From positions 1 to 6,034 of the forward strand of contig JAGNNG010000133.1 in the NCBI GenBank assembly GCA_017990795.1: a stretch of 6,034 nucleotides of DNA, read 5' to 3'. Below are positions 5,521 through 6,034 of this stretch, piece by piece. The notes beneath the pieces are model-generated. The model was not told the origin of the DNA, made no database searches, and saw only the letters and a list, made by a program, of their open reading frames with translations. The translations under genes and the position numbers were made by a program. The first letter of the stretch is position 1. Each line of letters begins with the position of its first letter. This DNA is from Deltaproteobacteria bacterium (lineage in GTDB: Bacteria; Myxococcota_A; Polyangia; Palsa-1104; JAEUJZ01).

Positions 5521-6034
5521 TATTTGCGGATTGAAGTACTTTTCGTTGATGGATAGCCACGCCCAGCCAGGTGGCACCGGCAATGACCAGCGCGCCGCCG
5601 CCAATCGCCAGCCCCAGGGTCGCCTGGTTCATCGTGAGGCCGCGCTGCTGCAAGTCCTGCAGCTCGGGCGTAAACATCATCGTCTGCAGCGAGGTGTCGG
5701 AAAACTCCTGCTGCAGCTGTCGCGCATAAAGCCCGGTGCCCAAGCTCGACGCCAACAGCGCCCCGCCGAGGCCCAGCAGCACCCCAGGCGCAGCCAGCGA
5801 GGGCAGCTTCGGAGGCGGCGCGGGCAGCGGCTTGTGACTTTCATCCTGCGCGGCCTTGGCGGCTTCAGCCTCGGTGATATAGCGGGCCAGCGACTCTTGC
5901 GTGGCCGCATCCAGGGCCGGCGACTGCTCGCGAAACTGCTGATAGCGCTGCAGCGCCTCGCCGGGACGATCCAAGCGAAACAGCGACCGCCCGATATTGA
6001 GCAGCAGCCTCGGCTCAGCCCGCGTCGCGTACGC
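5510..6034 (-). CDS. TPR protein with C-terminal membrane hairpin (5' end outside window)
   Basis: The frame is open from the window edge to TGA at 5512-5510, giving the last 174 residues. A TTG at 5974 could be taken as a start, but the coding signal continues upstream of it: residues 7-39 (AEPRLLLNIGRSLFRL, then GEALQRYQQFREQSP) form a typical TPR hairpin of the kind seen in myxobacterial secreted TPR proteins. An Ala/Glu-rich helix (42-65) and a Pro-rich linker (69-78) follow. There are two hydrophobic segments, at about 82-104 (PGVLLGLGGALLASSLGTGLYA) and 138-161 (TLGLAIGGGALVIAGATWLGVA). The loop between them is Gln-rich, and a short basic tail ends the protein. The TPR part probably binds partner proteins; which side of the membrane it is on cannot be told without the N-terminus. 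The lipoprotein gene follows after 35 bp. Confidence 0.85.
   Translation of the reverse strand, partial: AYATRAEPRLLLNIGRSLFRLDRPGEALQRYQQFREQSPALDAATQESLARYITEAEAAKAAQDESHKPLPAPPPKLPSLAAPGVLLGLGGALLASSLGTGLYARQLQQEFSDTSLQTMMFTPELQDLQQRGLTMNQATLGLAIGGGALVIAGATWLGVAIHQRKVLQSANTNR

Noticed and set aside
1..6034. tRNA, rRNA, CRISPR, IS ends, phage or toxin-antitoxin genes
   Set aside because: No repeat-spacer pattern, transposase motif, terminal inverted repeat or tRNA-like cloverleaf was seen while reading the gaps and genes.

Overview
The window comes from a GC-rich Gram-negative chromosome. The best guess is a Myxococcota (former deltaproteobacterial) or related predatory/soil lineage. The reasons are a eukaryote-like Ser/Thr kinase with a long Ala/Pro/Thr-rich tail, a Cys-rich lipoprotein with an Asp-Leu-rich linker, a TPR protein with a C-terminal membrane hairpin, and about 70% GC in a hand-counted line of the kinase gene. 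Taxonomy is an inference from style, not proof.

Layout, left to right: (1) 1-442, minus: the first 147 codons of NAD-dependent DNA ligase ligA, cut by the window edge, with its catalytic KxDG lysine visible. (2) 533-1663, minus: a class I SAM-dependent methyltransferase with a low-complexity N-terminus and an unusual SAM-binding motif. (3) 1736-3211, plus, divergent from it: a complete HtrA/Deg-family periplasmic serine protease with two PDZ domains. (4) 3238-4620, minus, convergent with HtrA: a transmembrane Hanks-type Ser/Thr kinase with every catalytic motif intact. (5) 4752-5474, minus: a secreted, very Cys-rich lipoprotein of unknown function. (6) 5510-6034, minus: the C-terminal part of a TPR protein with two membrane segments, whose start lies outside the window. 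No RNA gene, IS element, CRISPR or phage feature is visible.

Start sites and regulation: ligA and the kinase both start at GTG behind the same GGAGAG ribosome site. A sigma70-like promoter (TTGCAA-17-GATAAT) sits directly before the kinase GTG and argues against the two longer starts. A perfect 10-bp palindrome covers its -35 box. HtrA is best started at a GTG behind GAGG, which gives a clean signal peptide. Two AT-rich valleys (about 4621-4860 and 5401-5520) bracket the lipoprotein gene.

Working together: the right half reads as an envelope set, with a TPR membrane protein and lipoprotein probably co-transcribed, then a membrane kinase with its own promoter, then HtrA quality control facing it. 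The left half holds DNA ligation plus a methyltransferase of unknown substrate. I see no clearly new multi-gene system. The items most worth following up are the Cys-rich lipoprotein, the kinase promoter/operator, and the odd methyltransferase.
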